From assembly GCA_017626495.1 (NCBI GenBank), contig JAGAIP010000006.1, positions 1 to 45,592 on the forward strand: 45,592 nucleotides of DNA. The letters run 5' to 3'. The DNA comes from Clostridia bacterium. Lineage in GTDB: Bacteria; Bacillota; Clostridia; Christensenellales; Borkfalkiaceae. Each line of letters opens with the position of its first letter. Position 1 is the first letter of the stretch. The notes under the pieces are model-generated. The model was not told the DNA's origin. It saw only the letters and a program-made list of their open reading frames with translations, and did no database searches. This document shows positions 1 through 7,765 of the stretch, in pieces. The translations under genes were made by a program, and so were the position numbers.

Positions 1-64
1 GTGCTATACTATTGAAAAAATTTTACCACAAAGCGCAACAGCCCGATAAATTGGAATTTGTTGA

Positions 65-427
65 TTATATCGGTGTTCCTACTTCAATTAGGTTGCCGTC
101 TAAATCGTGGAATCTGACCACCTTTTGTCCCCAACTGTGTGTCATCAGTCGATTGACATATTCGATTTCAGGGTAAAGTGTTTCAAGACGCTCTACAAAT
201 TGCTCTATATTGGGCTCTTCAAAATACAGCTCAGACTGATTACTGTTTGGAATTACACTTCTTTTTGTGAATTGTTCCCAGTATCCCAATTCCTGTAAAT
301 ATAAATTATTCGTCAATTCCATATTCCCATCGTTGTCTTGAAGCAGTTGAAGTCCGAACATATCACTATAGAACTTTAACGCACGATTACAATCTTTAAC
401 AACAATAAGTGTTCCTTTGTATTTCAT
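65..427 (-). CDS. VOC/glyoxalase-fold protein
   Basis: A 120-residue protein of the vicinal oxygen chelate fold (glyoxalase/bleomycin-resistance/dioxygenase superfamily). The start MKYKGTLIVVKDCNRALKFY and the end RFHDLDGNLIEVGTPI are the classic first strand-helix and the DLDGNLIE strand of these proteins. The length equals one complete betaalphabetabetabeta module pair. Substrate is unknown: members range from antibiotic-binding proteins to isomerases, and nothing nearby decides it. The next gene upstream (460-996) is on the same strand 32 bp away and may be cotranscribed. The DNA is AT-richer than the ribosomal genes that follow, suggesting accessory origin (inference). Confidence 0.85.
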   Translation of the reverse strand: MKYKGTLIVVKDCNRALKFYSDMFGLQLLQDNDGNMELTNNLYLQELGYWEQFTKRSVIPNSNQSELYFEEPNIEQFVERLETLYPEIEYVNRLMTHSWGQKVVRFHDLDGNLIEVGTPI

Positions 428-459
428 ATATTTATTCCTTGTTTAATCACCTCTTTGTC

Positions 460-996
460 TCATTCAATAGAAACCTTGTGTATTGATTTCGCCAAAGTTT
501 TCATTGCTATATTTTCAAAACTCTCTTCTATAAACGCCATATTTACGCCTTCCCAAACAAACAAAGTCCCGCTTATATTTATTAAGTCAAACCACAAGCT
601 CTGATCGCGAAGTATGTAACTCAAAAGCAATGTAATAGCGCCTGTGCCAATCAACGACCACCCGGCTACAAGTTTTTTACTTTTTTGTTTAAGCGTTTGA
701 TAAGCGGATAATGTTACATTTTGAATTACTATTTTTTCACATTCTTCTTTGCTGTATTCTCCGAAATCTTTTATAACTATTTGTAAGTTTAATTTATACT
801 TTTTAGGCAACAAAGATACAACTTCTCGAATATCCGAAAACAACGTATCGTTTAGTTTTTCTATTTTGTCATCGCCGAAATTTGGATTTACTAACTCTGC
901 AAAAGTATCATACACAAGTTTTAGCGTTGCGATATTATCTTGAATTGAAAAATAGTTTTGTAAAATTTCCATTTGTAATCCTTTACTTTTTTTCAT
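460..996 (-). CDS. Hypothetical two-helix membrane protein
   Basis: I do not recognise the family. It has 178 residues starting MKKSKGLQMEILQNYF, with an AAGGAG ribosome site 6-7 nt before the ATG. The first ~105 residues are soluble and helix-rich with many Lys/Glu. Two hydrophobic segments follow (about 111-127, GWSLIGTGAITLLLSYIL, and 133-150, FDLINISGTLFVWEGV), then a short amphipathic tail. The arrangement suggests a cytoplasmic N-domain anchored by a hairpin. It is probably transcribed with the VOC gene downstream from the promoter at 1158-1187. No function is proposed. Confidence 0.75.
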   Translation of the reverse strand: MKKSKGLQMEILQNYFSIQDNIATLKLVYDTFAELVNPNFGDDKIEKLNDTLFSDIREVVSLLPKKYKLNLQIVIKDFGEYSKEECEKIVIQNVTLSAYQTLKQKSKKLVAGWSLIGTGAITLLLSYILRDQSLWFDLINISGTLFVWEGVNMAFIEESFENIAMKTLAKSIHKVSIE

Positions 997-1157
997 AGCA
1001 AACTCCTTAATTTATATAGTGTATATTTTCATCAATAATTACCTTTTCAACTGTTTTTTAATTTCCTTGTGTTAATTTAAAAATTTGTTCAATCATATTT
1101 TTTCCGTCTGCCTTTGTGTTTCATCAACTCTGTAAATTCTTATTTATCGGTGAGTCT

Positions 1158-1187
1158 ATTATATCAAAAAAAACAAATATAATTCAA
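1158..1187 (-). promoter_or_regulatory. Sigma-A promoter for the 996-to-65 gene pair
   Basis: On the minus strand TTGAAT and TATAAT are separated by 18 nt. The predicted start lies about 155 nt upstream of the gene at 996, leaving a long AT-rich leader (997-1150) in which I see no clear structure. The remainder of the 312-bp gap holds the terminator of the upstream operon. Confidence 0.7.
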
Positions 1188-1207
1188 GTAGTTTTACGTG
1201 GAGAAAA

Positions 1208-1237
1208 GAAAAACCCGACTTTTAACAAGTCGAGTTT
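1208..1237 (-). terminator. Intrinsic terminator downstream of DUF1292 gene
   Basis: Minus-strand stem ACTCGACTT / AAGTCGGGT (with GU pairs) followed by TTTTTCTTTT. It ends the ruvX-DUF1292 unit. Confidence 0.8.
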
Positions 1238-1308
1238 TATAAGTTATTCAATTTAAATCCCTACGGGAAGAACGGTAAACAACACGGCTTTTTCTGTTCA
1301 AACAATCG

Positions 1309-1617
1309 TTACGCGTCGAGAGAGCCTGCCTCTTCTGCCGCCTCTTCCTCTTCCAACTTTGCGGAAAATTCCGCAAAGAGTTCTTCCATCAAAGAATCGT
1401 CCTCGATGGGATAGAGCTCGTTCGAGTCTTCACCGCCGAGGCGGAAAATGGACACTTCGCCTTCTTCCTCGTTGTCTACGGTCTCTTCGGGCTCAAAGAA
1501 CGCGTACAGTTCGCCCTGATACTCCATCGTACCGAGGTGGTAAAATACGTGCGTTTCGCCCTCGTCGTCGATTAGCTCGACTCTGCCTTCTTCTTCCATC
1601 ATTTCTTCTTCCATCAT
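1309..1617 (-). CDS. DUF1292 family acidic protein (YrzB-like)
   Basis: A 102-residue, strongly acidic protein. The core ELIDDEGETHVFYHLGTMEY ... YAFFEP ... EVSIFRL ... ELYPIED is the DUF1292 pattern, found next to ruvX in many Firmicutes. The start was chosen as the first ATG of ATGATG at 1617 because GGAGG sits 6 nt upstream and the ATG overlaps the ruvX stop codon (ATGA). This overlap implies translational coupling. Function is unknown in the family. The C-terminus is an unusually Glu/Ala-rich tail (residues ~80-102). Confidence 0.85.
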   Translation of the reverse strand: MMEEEMMEEEGRVELIDDEGETHVFYHLGTMEYQGELYAFFEPEETVDNEEEGEVSIFRLGGEDSNELYPIEDDSLMEELFAEFSAKLEEEEAAEEAGSLDA

Positions 1618-2051
1618 CTTTGACCTCCGCTTTTTCTCGTCATGAGAAAATTTTCCAAAATATACGACGCGGCGATGCTGTCGACGGAATTTTTCCGATC
1701 TTTCCGCTTGACGCCGCAAATGCGTTGTATTTCATGCGCCTGCATCGTGGTAAACCGTTCATCCTCCGCATAAACGGGAATGTCGGTATGCGCGCGCATC
1801 GCATCGATAAATTTTTGCGTCTTGATCGTCTGAACGCTCTCCGTACCGTCGAAGTTGAGCGGCAGACCGCATACGATCGCCCCTGCGTCTTTCTCCGTGG
1901 CGATGCGCAACACGGCGTATACGTCCTCTTCAAACTTTCCGACGCGCCAATACGTTTCGGAAGGGAGCGCATACTCGTTGAACGGGTCGGTTACCGCGAC
2001 GCCGATTCTCTTATCTCCGATATCAAACGCTATAATTCTCTTTGTAATCAT
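1614..2051 (-). CDS. ruvX: RuvX / YqgF Holliday-junction resolvase-like protein
   Basis: A 145-residue RNase H-fold protein of the YqgF/RuvX family, implicated in Holliday-junction resolution and pre-16S rRNA end processing. The N-terminal IIAFDIGDKRIGVAVTD carries the first catalytic Asp. GLPLNFDGTES, DERFTTMQA and the final NSVDSIAASYILENFL supply the remaining conserved blocks. The start is the internal ATG giving MITKRIIAFD. It lies exactly 6 nt after a -10 hexamer and has no ribosome-binding site, so the mRNA is predicted to be leaderless. It is coupled to the DUF1292 gene by a 4-nt overlap. Confidence 0.92.
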   Translation of the reverse strand: MITKRIIAFDIGDKRIGVAVTDPFNEYALPSETYWRVGKFEEDVYAVLRIATEKDAGAIVCGLPLNFDGTESVQTIKTQKFIDAMRAHTDIPVYAEDERFTTMQAHEIQRICGVKRKDRKNSVDSIAASYILENFLMTRKSGGQR

Positions 2052-2057
2052 ATATAC

Positions 2058-2086
2058 AGTATAGCACGTTTTCAGAATTTTGTCTA
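2058..2086 (-). promoter_or_regulatory. Promoter of ruvX, predicted leaderless
   Basis: Minus strand TAGACA - 17 nt - TATACT. The ruvX ATG begins 6 nt after the -10, so transcription should start at or within 1-2 nt of the A of the start codon. Confidence 0.75.
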
Positions 2087-2097
2087 TCTTTCCGGCA

Positions 2098-2124
2098 AAG
2101 AAAAAGGGCATCCGAAGATGCCCT
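2098..2124 (-). terminator. Intrinsic terminator after rplL
   Basis: Minus strand AGGGCATC-TTCG-GATGCCCT followed by TTTTTCTTT. A UUCG-capped stem ends the ribosomal operon just before the ruvX promoter. Confidence 0.88.
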
Positions 2125-2156
2125 CTCCTTGCTTTTTTAATGAAATTCGATAAAAC

Positions 2157-2525
2157 TTACGCGAGTTCAGCGGTAGCGCCAGCTGCCTTGAGCTTTTCTG
2201 CTGCTGCTTCTGCGTCTGCTTTGGGCATACCTTCTTTAAGAACCTTACCGTCTTCGGTAGCTGCCTTAGCTTCAACAAGGCCGCAACCAAGGATCTCTTT
2301 GACAACTTTGATAACGCCGATCTTGTTGCCGCCGACTGCTTTCAGAACGAGGTTGAACTCGGTCTTTTCTTCAACTTCTGCTGCTGCGGGAGCTGCTGCG
2401 CCGCCTGCAACTGCTACGGGAGCTGCTGCGGAAACGCCGAATTCTGCTTCAAGAGCCTTAACGAACTCGTTAAGCTCGACAACGGTCATAGATTTGACTT
2501 CTTCGATGAACTTCTGGATATCCAT
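2157..2525 (-). CDS. rplL: 50S ribosomal protein L7/L12
   Basis: 122 residues with the full L7/L12 plan: N-terminal dimerisation domain ([20 protein letters not shown]), an Ala/Pro-rich hinge at about 36-52, and a C-terminal factor-binding domain with [29 protein letters not shown]-type (here [13 protein letters not shown]) and [21 protein letters not shown]. It forms the ribosomal stalk with L10 and recruits translational GTPases. It is the last gene of the operon; a UUCG terminator follows, so rpoB is not adjacent here, unlike the common Firmicutes order. Confidence 0.97.
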   Translation of the reverse strand: MDIQKFIEEVKSMTVVELNEFVKALEAEFGVSAAAPVAVAGGAAAPAAAEVEEKTEFNLVLKAVGGNKIGVIKVVKEILGCGLVEAKAATEDGKVLKEGMPKADAEAAAEKLKAAGATAELA

Positions 2526-2561
2526 ACTGATAAATCTCCTTTTGATTTCTGAAATAAAAAA

Positions 2562-3059
2562 TTAGTTTTCTTTCTTTGCGAGCGCGTCCAAAACATAAAC
2601 GAGTTTGGAAATGGGAGACTGCAAGCAGCCGACCATCTTCGCGAGCAAAACTTCTCTGGAAGGGATTGCCGCAAGCGCTGCAACTCCTGCCTTATCTACA
2701 TATGCTTTATCAACCAAAGCACTCTTTGCAACGACCTTTTCTTCCAATTCCTTGTTTGCCTTAACCTGCTCGGACAAAATCTTTGCGGCGGAAACTTCGT
2801 CTTTGGAGAAAATGGTTGCCGTAGTGCCGTTCAGGTCGTTATCGAACTGCGTGTATCCGAGCTCGTTGAAAGCCTTTCTTAGGAGCGTGTTCTTGTAAAC
2901 TTTGTACTCGCATCCCGCTTTCTTGAACTCGCCACGAAGAGCGCTTACTTCGGCAACCGTAAGTTTGTTGTAGTTTACGAACACAACGGACTTGCTTGCC
3001 TCAACGCGCGCCTTGATTTCTTCGACGACCTGTTTCTTTGCGTCTAAATTAGCAGACAT
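2562..3059 (-). CDS. rplJ: 50S ribosomal protein L10
   Basis: 165 residues matching L10: N-terminal KKQVVEEIKARVEASKSVVFVNYNKLTV, then LRGEFKKAGCEYKVYKNTLLRKAF, and a C-terminal helix that anchors L7/L12 dimers. An AGGAGG site precedes the ATG. A structured leader with a terminator-type hairpin lies immediately upstream. This is consistent with autoregulation of rplJ-rplL by L10(L12) through attenuation, known for this family. Confidence 0.97.
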   Translation of the reverse strand: MSANLDAKKQVVEEIKARVEASKSVVFVNYNKLTVAEVSALRGEFKKAGCEYKVYKNTLLRKAFNELGYTQFDNDLNGTTATIFSKDEVSAAKILSEQVKANKELEEKVVAKSALVDKAYVDKAGVAALAAIPSREVLLAKMVGCLQSPISKLVYVLDALAKKEN

Positions 3060-3075
3060 TTCTTACCTCCTGTTC

Positions 3076-3200
3076 ACATTAAAAAAGCCCTATACCGCAT
3101 GGCATAAGGAGACAGTGAACTGTTCTTACAACCTCGACGTGCGGGAAATCCCATTGAACCGAAGTACACGTTTTCTGCGGTATTTTTTACGTTCTCATTA
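3076..3200 (-). promoter_or_regulatory. Ribosomal protein L10 leader RNA
   Basis: The 205-bp gap between rplA and rplJ encodes a structured leader. Reading the minus strand, a long imperfect stem can be closed by ACGTG and CACGT arms around a GGGATTTCCC element. An AGTTCACTGT segment follows, and then the attenuator hairpin. Position and terminator fit the L10 leader described for Bacillota; exact fit to the covariance model was not testable here. Confidence 0.75.
3081..3109 (-). terminator. Attenuator hairpin of the L10 leader
   Basis: Minus strand CCTTATGCC-ATGC-GGTATAGGG forms nine pairs (two GU) followed by CTTTTTT, about 20 nt before rplJ. It can stop transcription between rplA and rplJ. 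Confidence 0.8.
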
Positions 3201-3264
3201 TAAGCGAATCGGAGAAAATTGTCAAACGTTTTCGAATGACAATTTTCCCGAATGCATATCTTTT

Positions 3265-3954
3265 TTAGATCTTGACGTAAGCTACTTTTACGCCGGGTCC
3301 CATCGTAGAGGAAAGGGTTACGCTCTTCAAATACTGACCCTTTGCCGCTGCGGGTTTCGCTTTGATGATTGCGTCGAGAAGAGCAACGAGGTTTTCGGTG
3401 ATCTTCTGCTCGCCAAAGCTCTTCTTACCGATGGGGCAGTGAATGATTGCGGTCTTATCGAGACGATATTCAACCTTACCTGCTTTTACTTCGGTGACGG
3501 CTCTTGCAACGTCGGGAGTAACCGTACCTGCCTTAGGGTTAGGCATAAGTCCCTTAGGTCCGAGGATACGACCGATACGACCTACGACGCCCATCATGTC
3601 GGGAGTCGTAATGACGACGTCGAAATCAAACCAGTTTTCTTTCTGGATTCTCTGAACCATTTCTTCCGCGCCGACGTATTCTGCGCCTGCGGCGAGCGCC
3701 TGGTCTGCCTTTTCACCCTTCGCGATAACGAGAACTCTCTTCGTCTTACCCGTACCGTTGGGAAGGACGAGAACGCCGCGAACCTGCTGATCTGCCTGAC
3801 GGGGATCAACGCCGAGTCTGACGTGAAGCTCGATGGTCTCATCGAACTTTGCCTTTGCGGTATCGAGTACGAGCTTAACAGCCTCTGCTACTTCGTATTG
3901 TTTGGCATGCTCATAGAGCTTTACGCTCTCTGCATATTTCTTTCCGACTTTCAT
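3265..3954 (-). CDS. rplA: 50S ribosomal protein L1
   Basis: 229 residues, the usual L1 length. Signature blocks include [52 protein letters not shown]-type ([20 protein letters not shown]), [11 protein letters not shown] and [10 protein letters not shown]1 builds the mobile L1 stalk at the E site and in many bacteria represses its own operon by binding a leader hairpin. A hairpin with GTGGGAG/TACCAC lies just upstream, as it does before rplK. Confidence 0.97.
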   Translation of the reverse strand: MKVGKKYAESVKLYEHAKQYEVAEAVKLVLDTAKAKFDETIELHVRLGVDPRQADQQVRGVLVLPNGTGKTKRVLVIAKGEKADQALAAGAEYVGAEEMVQRIQKENWFDFDVVITTPDMMGVVGRIGRILGPKGLMPNPKAGTVTPDVARAVTEVKAGKVEYRLDKTAIIHCPIGKKSFGEQKITENLVALLDAIIKAKPAAAKGQYLKSVTLSSTMGPGVKVAYVKI

Positions 3955-3961
3955 TTATTAC

Positions 3962-4000
3962 CTCCTTGTGGTACGAACGGGGCATGCCCCTCCCACGTTC
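3962..4000 (-). promoter_or_regulatory. Hairpin leader before rplA (GTGGGAG...TACCAC)
   Basis: Minus strand GTGGGAGGGGCATGCCCC followed by TACCAC and then AAGGAGG. It can fold with GTGG paired to CCAC and an inner GGGGCATGCCCC palindrome. The same two motifs precede rplK, suggesting a shared L1-type regulatory element (inference). Confidence 0.5.
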
Positions 4001-4005
4001 TCCTA

Positions 4006-4431
4006 TTATTCTTCTACGGTGACGCCCATACTACGAGCCGTTCCCTTGATCATGCTGATTGCACTTTCGAGAGAGTCGCAGTTCAAATCGGGAAGTTTCG
4101 TCTTTGCGATTTCTTCGACCTGAGCCTTCGTAAGTCTTGCTACCTTATCCTTGTTGGGACGAGCGGACGCGGTTTCGATGCCGCAAGCTTTCTTGATAAG
4201 GACAGGTGCGGGAGGCGTTTTAAGAATAAACGTGAACGATCTGTCTTGATAAATCGTGACGACGACGGGAATGATGAGTCCTGCCTTGTCTGTCGTCTTA
4301 GCGTTGAACTCCTTCGTGAAACCGGGAAGGTTGATACCGTAGGGGCCGAGCGTCGAACCGACGGGGGGCGCGGGGGTAGCCTTGCCGGCAGGAAGCTGCA
4401 ACTTAACTACTGCTGTGATCTTCTTTGCCAT
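4006..4431 (-). CDS. rplK: 50S ribosomal protein L11
   Basis: 141 residues, the standard L11 length. The N-domain reads [33 protein letters not shown]; the C-terminal rRNA-binding domain includes [34 protein letters not shown] and ends [19 protein letters not shown]. It binds the GTPase-associated centre of 23S rRNA together with L10/L12. It sits between nusG and rplA in conserved order. Confidence 0.97.
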   Translation of the reverse strand: MAKKITAVVKLQLPAGKATPAPPVGSTLGPYGINLPGFTKEFNAKTTDKAGLIIPVVVTIYQDRSFTFILKTPPAPVLIKKACGIETASARPNKDKVARLTKAQVEEIAKTKLPDLNCDSLESAISMIKGTARSMGVTVEE

Positions 4432-4444
4432 TTTTGTGAATCCT

Positions 4445-4500
4445 CCATATACGTGGTATTGACAAGACGCCTTGAAAAATTTGACGTCTCTCCCACTCCA
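4445..4500 (-). promoter_or_regulatory. Hairpin leader before rplK (GTGGGAG...TACCAC)
   Basis: Minus strand GTGGGAG, then GACGTC and GGCGTC arms, then TACCAC ahead of the GGAGG site. It is a sequence cousin of the hairpin before rplA. Probably an L1 or L11 operon control site; no promoter is evident in this gap. Confidence 0.45.
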
Positions 4501-4533
4501 AACCGAAAAAATGCTTTCGGATTGTCGGTATAA

Positions 4534-5088
4534 TTATTCCGCAACGTCAGCGGAGACCTTTTCGACCTCGCTGTATTTGACGATGACGTCCTGCACGCTG
4601 TTTGCGATCGTGGTGCGGATTTTGACTTCCTGATTCTCGTCATCGAGCGAAAGTACCTCGCCGACGAGATCTTTTGCAAGACCTTCGGTAACCATAACGC
4701 GGTCGCCCACACCGAAATCAACGTCTACGACGAACTCTTCGAGTTTCATCTTCTTGATTTCGTCCTCTTTCATGGGAATGGGTCTTCCCTGAGGACCGAC
4801 GAATCCCGTTACGCCTCTCGTGTTGGTGACAAGATACCAAAGTTCGTTGGAATAGATCATTTTGATGAACACATAGCAAGGCAGGAGCTTGTGCTCTACC
4901 ACCTTACGCTTGCCGTTCTTTTCCTCCACTACCTGCTCGGTAGGGATTTTCAGATCGAAGATAAAATCACCGAGGTTGTTGTTCTCGATGAGTTTTTCCA
5001 AACTACTCTTGACCATCTGTTCGTAGCCTGAATAAGTATGCAGAATGTACCATTGAGCCTGACTTTTTCTGTCTTGCATTTCTTCCAT
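4534..5088 (-). CDS. nusG: Transcription termination/antitermination factor NusG
   Basis: 184 residues. The NGN domain starts QWYILHTYSGYEQMVKSSLEK and contains the NTRGVTGFVGP block; the C-terminal KOW domain reads FGVGDRVMVTEGLAKDLVGEVLSLD. It binds RNA polymerase to affect elongation and couples to ribosomes. The start MEEMQDRK at 5088 is preceded by AGGAG; a second in-frame ATG three codons later is possible. Cotranscribed with secE, whose stop is 12 bp upstream. Confidence 0.96.
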   Translation of the reverse strand: MEEMQDRKSQAQWYILHTYSGYEQMVKSSLEKLIENNNLGDFIFDLKIPTEQVVEEKNGKRKVVEHKLLPCYVFIKMIYSNELWYLVTNTRGVTGFVGPQGRPIPMKEDEIKKMKLEEFVVDVDFGVGDRVMVTEGLAKDLVGEVLSLDDENQEVKIRTTIANSVQDVIVKYSEVEKVSADVAE

Positions 5089-5099
5089 TCCGTTTCTCC

Positions 5100-5378
5100 T
5101 TACGCGCCTACGAGCAATTTAAGAAGTGCACTGAGTCCGCTGTCGATTGCAGTGACGACGACGATGAAAATCAGAACGACGACGAGAACGACGCCTGTGG
5201 ATTTGACGATCTTTCCGAAGGACGGCCAGTTGACCTTTTTGAGTTCGGAAAAGACTTCTTTGATCTTTCTTCCCATTCTGACGAAGATATTCGGCTTCTT
5301 TTTCTTATCCTTTTTCTTCGCGACGGGCTTTTCGGCTTTCGTCTCTACCTCTTTCGTTTCTTTTTCCGTTTTTTTCAT
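5100..5378 (-). CDS. secE: Preprotein translocase subunit SecE
   Basis: About 92 residues. A Lys/Glu-rich N-terminal extension (residues 1-30) is followed by FVRMGRKIKEVFSELKKVNWPSF, the amphipathic helix that lies on the membrane, and one transmembrane helix (STGVVLVVVLIFIVVVTAI). SecE clamps SecY in the translocon. The start was moved to MKKTEKE at 5378 because AAGGAG sits 5 nt upstream; the six codons before it lack support. Confidence 0.93.
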   Translation of the reverse strand: MKKTEKETKEVETKAEKPVAKKKDKKKKPNIFVRMGRKIKEVFSELKKVNWPSFGKIVKSTGVVLVVVLIFIVVVTAIDSGLSALLKLLVGA

Positions 5379-5420
5379 GTTCACTCCTTGCCGCAACGAT
5401 TGCGGGCAGTTCAGCTGAAA

Positions 5421-5585
5421 TTACTTGCTCTCTTTATGCTCGGTGGTCTTTTTGCAGAACGGGCAGTACTTTTTGAGAACGAGACGATCGGGATCGTTCT
5501 TCTTGTTTTTATAGCTGTCGTAGTTTCTCTGCTTACACTCGGTGCATTCGAACGTAATCTTCATTCTCGATGTTTTAGTAGCCAT
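5421..5585 (-). CDS. rpmG: 50S ribosomal protein L33 (zinc-binding form)
   Basis: A 54-residue protein read directly from the sequence: [20 protein letters not shown] at the N-terminus and [20 protein letters not shown] at the C-terminus. CxxC pairs at residues 14-17 and 41-44 make this the zinc-binding (C+) form. GGAG precedes the ATG. First gene of the rpmG-secE-nusG-ribosomal operon. The tRNA-Trp often found between rpmG and secE is absent; only 42 bp separate them. Confidence 0.95.
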   Translation of the reverse strand: MATKTSRMKITFECTECKQRNYDSYKNKKNDPDRLVLKKYCPFCKKTTEHKESK

Positions 5586-5602
5586 ATCGAAAACTCCATA
5601 AC

Positions 5603-5632
5603 AAAAAAATTACACCCCTTGACAGGTGTAAT
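5603..5632 (-). terminator. Hairpin plus U-tract at the 5' end of the rpmG transcript
   Basis: Minus strand ATTACACC-TGTCAAGG-GGTGTAAT followed by seven T. It sits between the predicted transcription start (~5629) and rpmG, so it is either an attenuator or a 5'-end stabilising hairpin, and it would also stop read-through from pckG. Confidence 0.65.
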
Positions 5633-5635
5633 CGT

Positions 5636-5664
5636 AGTTTATCACATTTAACCCCCTCTGTCAA
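5636..5664 (-). promoter_or_regulatory. Promoter of the rpmG-secE-nusG-rpl operon
   Basis: Minus strand TTGACA - 17 nt - TAAACT. Perfect -35, 4/6 -10. Predicted start about 44 nt before rpmG. Confidence 0.78.
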
Positions 5665-5763
5665 GCCGTTTTTGTTTGTTTTGAGGGTTTTTTTACAAAA
5701 TAAGCGACTTTTTCCCTCCGAAAAGAGGTTTTTCTCATTTCGCCGACTTTCGTGCGTGAGAAA

Positions 5764-5788
5764 CGGCGCACCCGGAACGGGCGCGCCG
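5764..5788 (-). terminator. Terminator after pckG
   Basis: Minus strand CGGCGCGCCCG-TTC-CGGGTGCGCCG then TTTCTC. A very GC-rich 11-bp stem with only a short U-tract, directly after the pckG stop. Confidence 0.7.
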
Positions 5789-5806
5789 CATTCTTTCAGA
5801 AAGCGT

Positions 5807-7573
5807 TTACGCTTTGCAGTTCTTTTTGAGGGTTTCAAGGGACTCCCAGAGCTCTGCGGGGATTCTGTCCTTGATGGTGTTGGTGTAGTAGCCGGTGATC
5901 TCCTCGGCTTCCGCAGCCCATCTCTCTTTATCGACTGCGAGAATGGATTCGAGCGTGTCAACGGAATAATCGAGCCCCGTGAGGTCGATGTCCTTCGCAT
6001 AGGGAACGTAACCGATTGCCGTCTCGCGCGCTTCGACCTTGCCGTCGCATCTGTCGAGGATCCATTTGAGAACTCTCATGTTGTCGCCGAAACCGGGCCA
6101 CAGGAATTCGCCGTTCGGACCCTGACGGAACCAGTTGACGTTGAAGATCTTGGGAGGATTGGAAATCTTTTTGCCCATGTCGATCCAGTGCTGGAAGTAG
6201 TCGCCTACGTGATAGCCGATGAAGGGTTTCATCGCCATGGGATCGTGACGGAGCACGCCGACTGCGCCCGTAGCCGCCGCGGTCGTCTCGGAGGACATGA
6301 TAGATCCTACGAATACGCCGTGATTCCAGTCGCGAGACTGATATACGAGGGGAGTAGTGGTCGCACGGCGTCCGCCGAAGATGATTGCGGAAAGGGGAAC
6401 GCCCGTCTTGGAGTCGAATTCGGGACTTACGCAAGGGCAGTTCTTTGCGGGAGCGGTGAAACGGGAGTTGGGATGAGCGCCCTTGACGTCGCTCGTCTTG
6501 CCGTTCCAGGGATTGCCCTTCCAGTCGATCGCATTCTCGGGAGGATTTTTATCGAGACCTTCCCACCAAACGGTATTGTTGTCGAGATTTTGTACGACGT
6601 TGGTGAAGATGGTGCCCTTTCTCGTTGCGGCGAGCGCGTTGGGATTGGATTTCTCGTTCGTTCCGGGAGCAACGCCGAAGAAACCGTTTTCGGGGTTGAC
6701 TGCCCAAAGTCTTCCGTCCTCGCCCACTCTGATCCATGCGATGTCGTCGCCTACGCACTCGATCTCATATCCTGCGTCGCGGAAGGACTTGGGAGGAATG
6801 AGCATTGCGAGGTTGGTCTTACCGCAAGCGGAGGGGAATGCGGCGGCGACGTATTTTTTCGTTCCGTCGGGAGCCTTTACGCCGAGAATAAGCATATGCT
6901 CTGCCATCCAGCCCTCTTCTCTTCCGAGGTAGGACGCGATACGGAGCGCGAAACATTTTTTACCGAGAAGAACGTTTCCGCCGTAACCGGAGTTGACGGA
7001 CATGATGGTATTGTCCTGAGGGAAGTGCATGATCCATCTGTTTTCCTCGTCGATGTCGCACTTTGCGTGGAATCCCTTGATGAAATCGCCGTCTTCGCCG
7101 AGCGCGTCGAGACACATCTTGCCGACTCTCGTCATGATGACCATGTTGAGTACGACGTAGATGGAGTCCGTCACCTCGATACCGATCTTGGAGAACTCGG
7201 AACCCACCACGCCCATGGAGTAGGGAATGACGTACATCGTCTTGCCCGCCATCTTTCCGCGCGCGATCTCTCGACACGTTTTGTACCCTTCTTCGGGGCT
7301 CTTCCAGATGTTGGTAGGACCTGCGTCCTCTTCCTTGGGAAGGCAGATAACTGTTCTCGCCTCAACGCGGGCTACGTCGTTGACTGCCGTTCTGTGCAGA
7401 TAGCAGTCGGGCAAAAGCTCCTGATTGAGCTTAATGAGTTCTCCCGTGGAGACTGCCTCGGCACGGAGCGCATCGATCTGCTGCTGAGAACCGTCGATCC
7501 AAACGACGTTGGCAGGCGTTGCGAGAGCGACGCTCTCTTCGACAAACTGCAATACTTTCTTATTGTTCGTCAT
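5807..7573 (-). CDS. pckG: Phosphoenolpyruvate carboxykinase (GTP)
   Basis: 588 residues, normal for GTP-dependent PEPCK, which interconverts oxaloacetate and PEP with GTP/GDP. FPSACGKTN at 246-254 is the kinase-1a (P-loop) motif of the GTP class; SVNSGYGGN, GDDIAWIRVGEDGRLWAVNPE and WFRQGPNGEFLWPGFGDN are also diagnostic. The start was set at MTNNKKVLQF (7573) because AAAGGAG lies just upstream and family similarity begins there; the open frame before it is not part of the enzyme. The gene stands alone between its own promoter and terminator. In fermenting Clostridia the enzyme often runs toward oxaloacetate/succinate (general knowledge). Confidence 0.96.
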   Translation of the reverse strand: MTNNKKVLQFVEESVALATPANVVWIDGSQQQIDALRAEAVSTGELIKLNQELLPDCYLHRTAVNDVARVEARTVICLPKEEDAGPTNIWKSPEEGYKTCREIARGKMAGKTMYVIPYSMGVVGSEFSKIGIEVTDSIYVVLNMVIMTRVGKMCLDALGEDGDFIKGFHAKCDIDEENRWIMHFPQDNTIMSVNSGYGGNVLLGKKCFALRIASYLGREEGWMAEHMLILGVKAPDGTKKYVAAAFPSACGKTNLAMLIPPKSFRDAGYEIECVGDDIAWIRVGEDGRLWAVNPENGFFGVAPGTNEKSNPNALAATRKGTIFTNVVQNLDNNTVWWEGLDKNPPENAIDWKGNPWNGKTSDVKGAHPNSRFTAPAKNCPCVSPEFDSKTGVPLSAIIFGGRRATTTPLVYQSRDWNHGVFVGSIMSSETTAAATGAVGVLRHDPMAMKPFIGYHVGDYFQHWIDMGKKISNPPKIFNVNWFRQGPNGEFLWPGFGDNMRVLKWILDRCDGKVEARETAIGYVPYAKDIDLTGLDYSVDTLESILAVDKERWAAEAEEITGYYTNTIKDRIPAELWESLETLKKNCKA

Positions 7574-7621
7574 ATTTTTAACTCCTTTCAGAAAAAAAAT
7601 AACATTTCTATTCCAATGATA

Positions 7622-7650
7622 AGTATACCACAAAACCTGCCCGTTGTAAA
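7622..7650 (-). promoter_or_regulatory. Promoter of pckG
   Basis: Minus strand TTTACA - 17 nt - TATACT, ~49 nt before the start codon. Confidence 0.75.
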
Positions 7651-7765
7651 CAAAAAACGAGGATTTTTTCCATCGAAGTTTTCTATCCGTCCGTTTCGAC
7701 GAACAAAACGGTTTTTCGACGAAACAAGCGCGCAGCCGCGCGTTGGGAAGGAATACAATACGTTC

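Noticed and set aside
2992-4533. A 513-codon plus-strand open frame opposite rplK, rplA and the L10 leader.
   Set aside because: It is antisense to highly conserved ribosomal genes and has no ribosome site or recognisable domain.
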